From Xanthomonas bonasiae (GTDB taxonomy: Bacteria > Pseudomonadota > Gammaproteobacteria > Xanthomonadales > Xanthomonadaceae), in contig NZ_JAFIWB010000009.1 of assembly GCF_017163705.1 (NCBI RefSeq), forward strand, positions 62,001-126,000: 64,000 nt of DNA. The letters are read 5' to 3'. The notes below the pieces were generated by a model. The model saw only the letters and a program-made list of their open reading frames with translations, made no database searches and was not told where the DNA came from. Positions 63,661 to 64,000 of the stretch are shown here, in pieces. Position numbers and translations under genes: made by a program. Position 1 is the stretch's first letter. Every line of letters begins with the position of its first letter.

Positions 63661-64000
63661 ATGCATGATGTCCAGATCGTTCCGATCGCCGCACCGCATC
63701 TGCGCGCCGCCGCGCCGCGCGCGCGCATGCGCCGGCGCCTGCTGCAGGCGCTGTTCGCCGTGTCGTGCCTGGCGGCTGCGCCGCTGGCGCTGGCCGGGCC
63801 CTACAAGATCTTCGGCAACCACTATGCGTGGGTCAACAATTTCAACGATCCCAACAACGTCATCCAGGGCACCTTCGGCACCGGCAGCACGCCGGAGCTG
63901 ACGGTCACCTTCAATTTCGCCAACTCCAGCCTGTACGGGTATCCGGCGATCGTCCGCGGCTGGCACTACGACTGGAACCCGACCAGCGACACCTTGTTTC
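63661..64000 (+). CDS. Probable glycoside hydrolase family 12 endoglucanase, N-terminal part
   Basis: The gene is cut by the window edge after 113 codons. It has a long basic N-terminus and a signal peptide (MRRRLLQALFAVSCLAAAPL, cleavage near ALA/GP). The mature part contains FGNHYAWVNNFNDPNNVIQG and SSLYGYPAIVRGWHYDW, which fit the NNxWG-type and YPxIxxGxxW pattern of GH12 xyloglucanases/endoglucanases. The catalytic glutamates would lie downstream, so the call is provisional. A second in-frame ATG at 63727 could be the start, but GGAGA is well placed for 63661. Confidence 0.55.
   Translation, partial: MHDVQIVPIAAPHLRAAAPRARMRRRLLQALFAVSCLAAAPLALAGPYKIFGNHYAWVNNFNDPNNVIQGTFGTGSTPELTVTFNFANSSLYGYPAIVRGWHYDWNPTSDTLF

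Overview
The window is GC-rich, densely coded chromosomal DNA that looks like a Xanthomonas or a very close relative (Xanthomonadaceae). This rests on a nagX-nagQ-nagP-nagR-nagB-II-nagA gene set with TonB-dependent receptors, many plant-polymer hydrolases, a chromosomal VirB cluster, dispersed 'TGTAGGAGCGGCTTCAGCCG'-type palindromes, and short integron attC sites of about 60 bp. Species cannot be fixed from the sequence alone.

Layout. (1) 1-13510: an N-acetylglucosamine (GlcNAc) uptake and breakdown locus. It holds the 3' part of a TonB receptor, a Tat-exported family GH2 hydrolase, a family GH89 alpha-N-acetylglucosaminidase, NagX, the GntR regulator NagQ, the transporter NagP, the LacI regulator NagR, deaminase NagB-II and deacetylase NagA; most are overlapping or nearly so. 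(2) 13682-31602: housekeeping and mixed genes (fructosamine kinase, cca, slt, a second TonB receptor, a cytochrome c4 / two DsbA lipoproteins / EEP-phosphatase group, engB, a metallo-beta-lactamase-fold enzyme with an AraC regulator, a VOC protein beside a 131-bp attC-like palindrome, a VIT-family transporter, gshA). (3) 31989-37514: an integron gene-cassette array with no integrase in the window. I count 12 complete attC sites and one interrupted one. Its cassettes encode mostly unknown proteins, two are ORF-poor near-identical copies, and an IS5-type fragment has broken the array. (4) 37783-43933: a histidine kinase/response regulator pair, a GH42 beta-galactosidase and a glycosyltransferase. 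(5) 44174-48753: a small lipoprotein, the glutathione-dependent formaldehyde detoxification operon frmR-frmA-gfa-fghA with a clear FrmR-type palindrome, and an intradiol dioxygenase-like lipoprotein. (6) 49094-57088: a compact virB1-B2-B3-B4-B6-B9-B10-(small gene)-B11 type IV secretion cluster lacking recognisable virB5, virB7, virB8 and virD4. (7) 57282-64000: a MocR-type regulator divergent from phzF-like and DMT-exporter genes, a DegV protein, an HCCA-isomerase-like protein, and the start of a probable GH12 glucanase.

The GlcNAc genes form a coherent pathway: outer-membrane import, periplasmic release of sugars by GH2/GH89, inner-membrane transport by NagP, then NagA and NagB-II convert GlcNAc-6-phosphate to fructose-6-phosphate, under NagQ and NagR. 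No GlcNAc kinase lies in the window. The cassette array is the main accessory region and the best place to look for undescribed functions.
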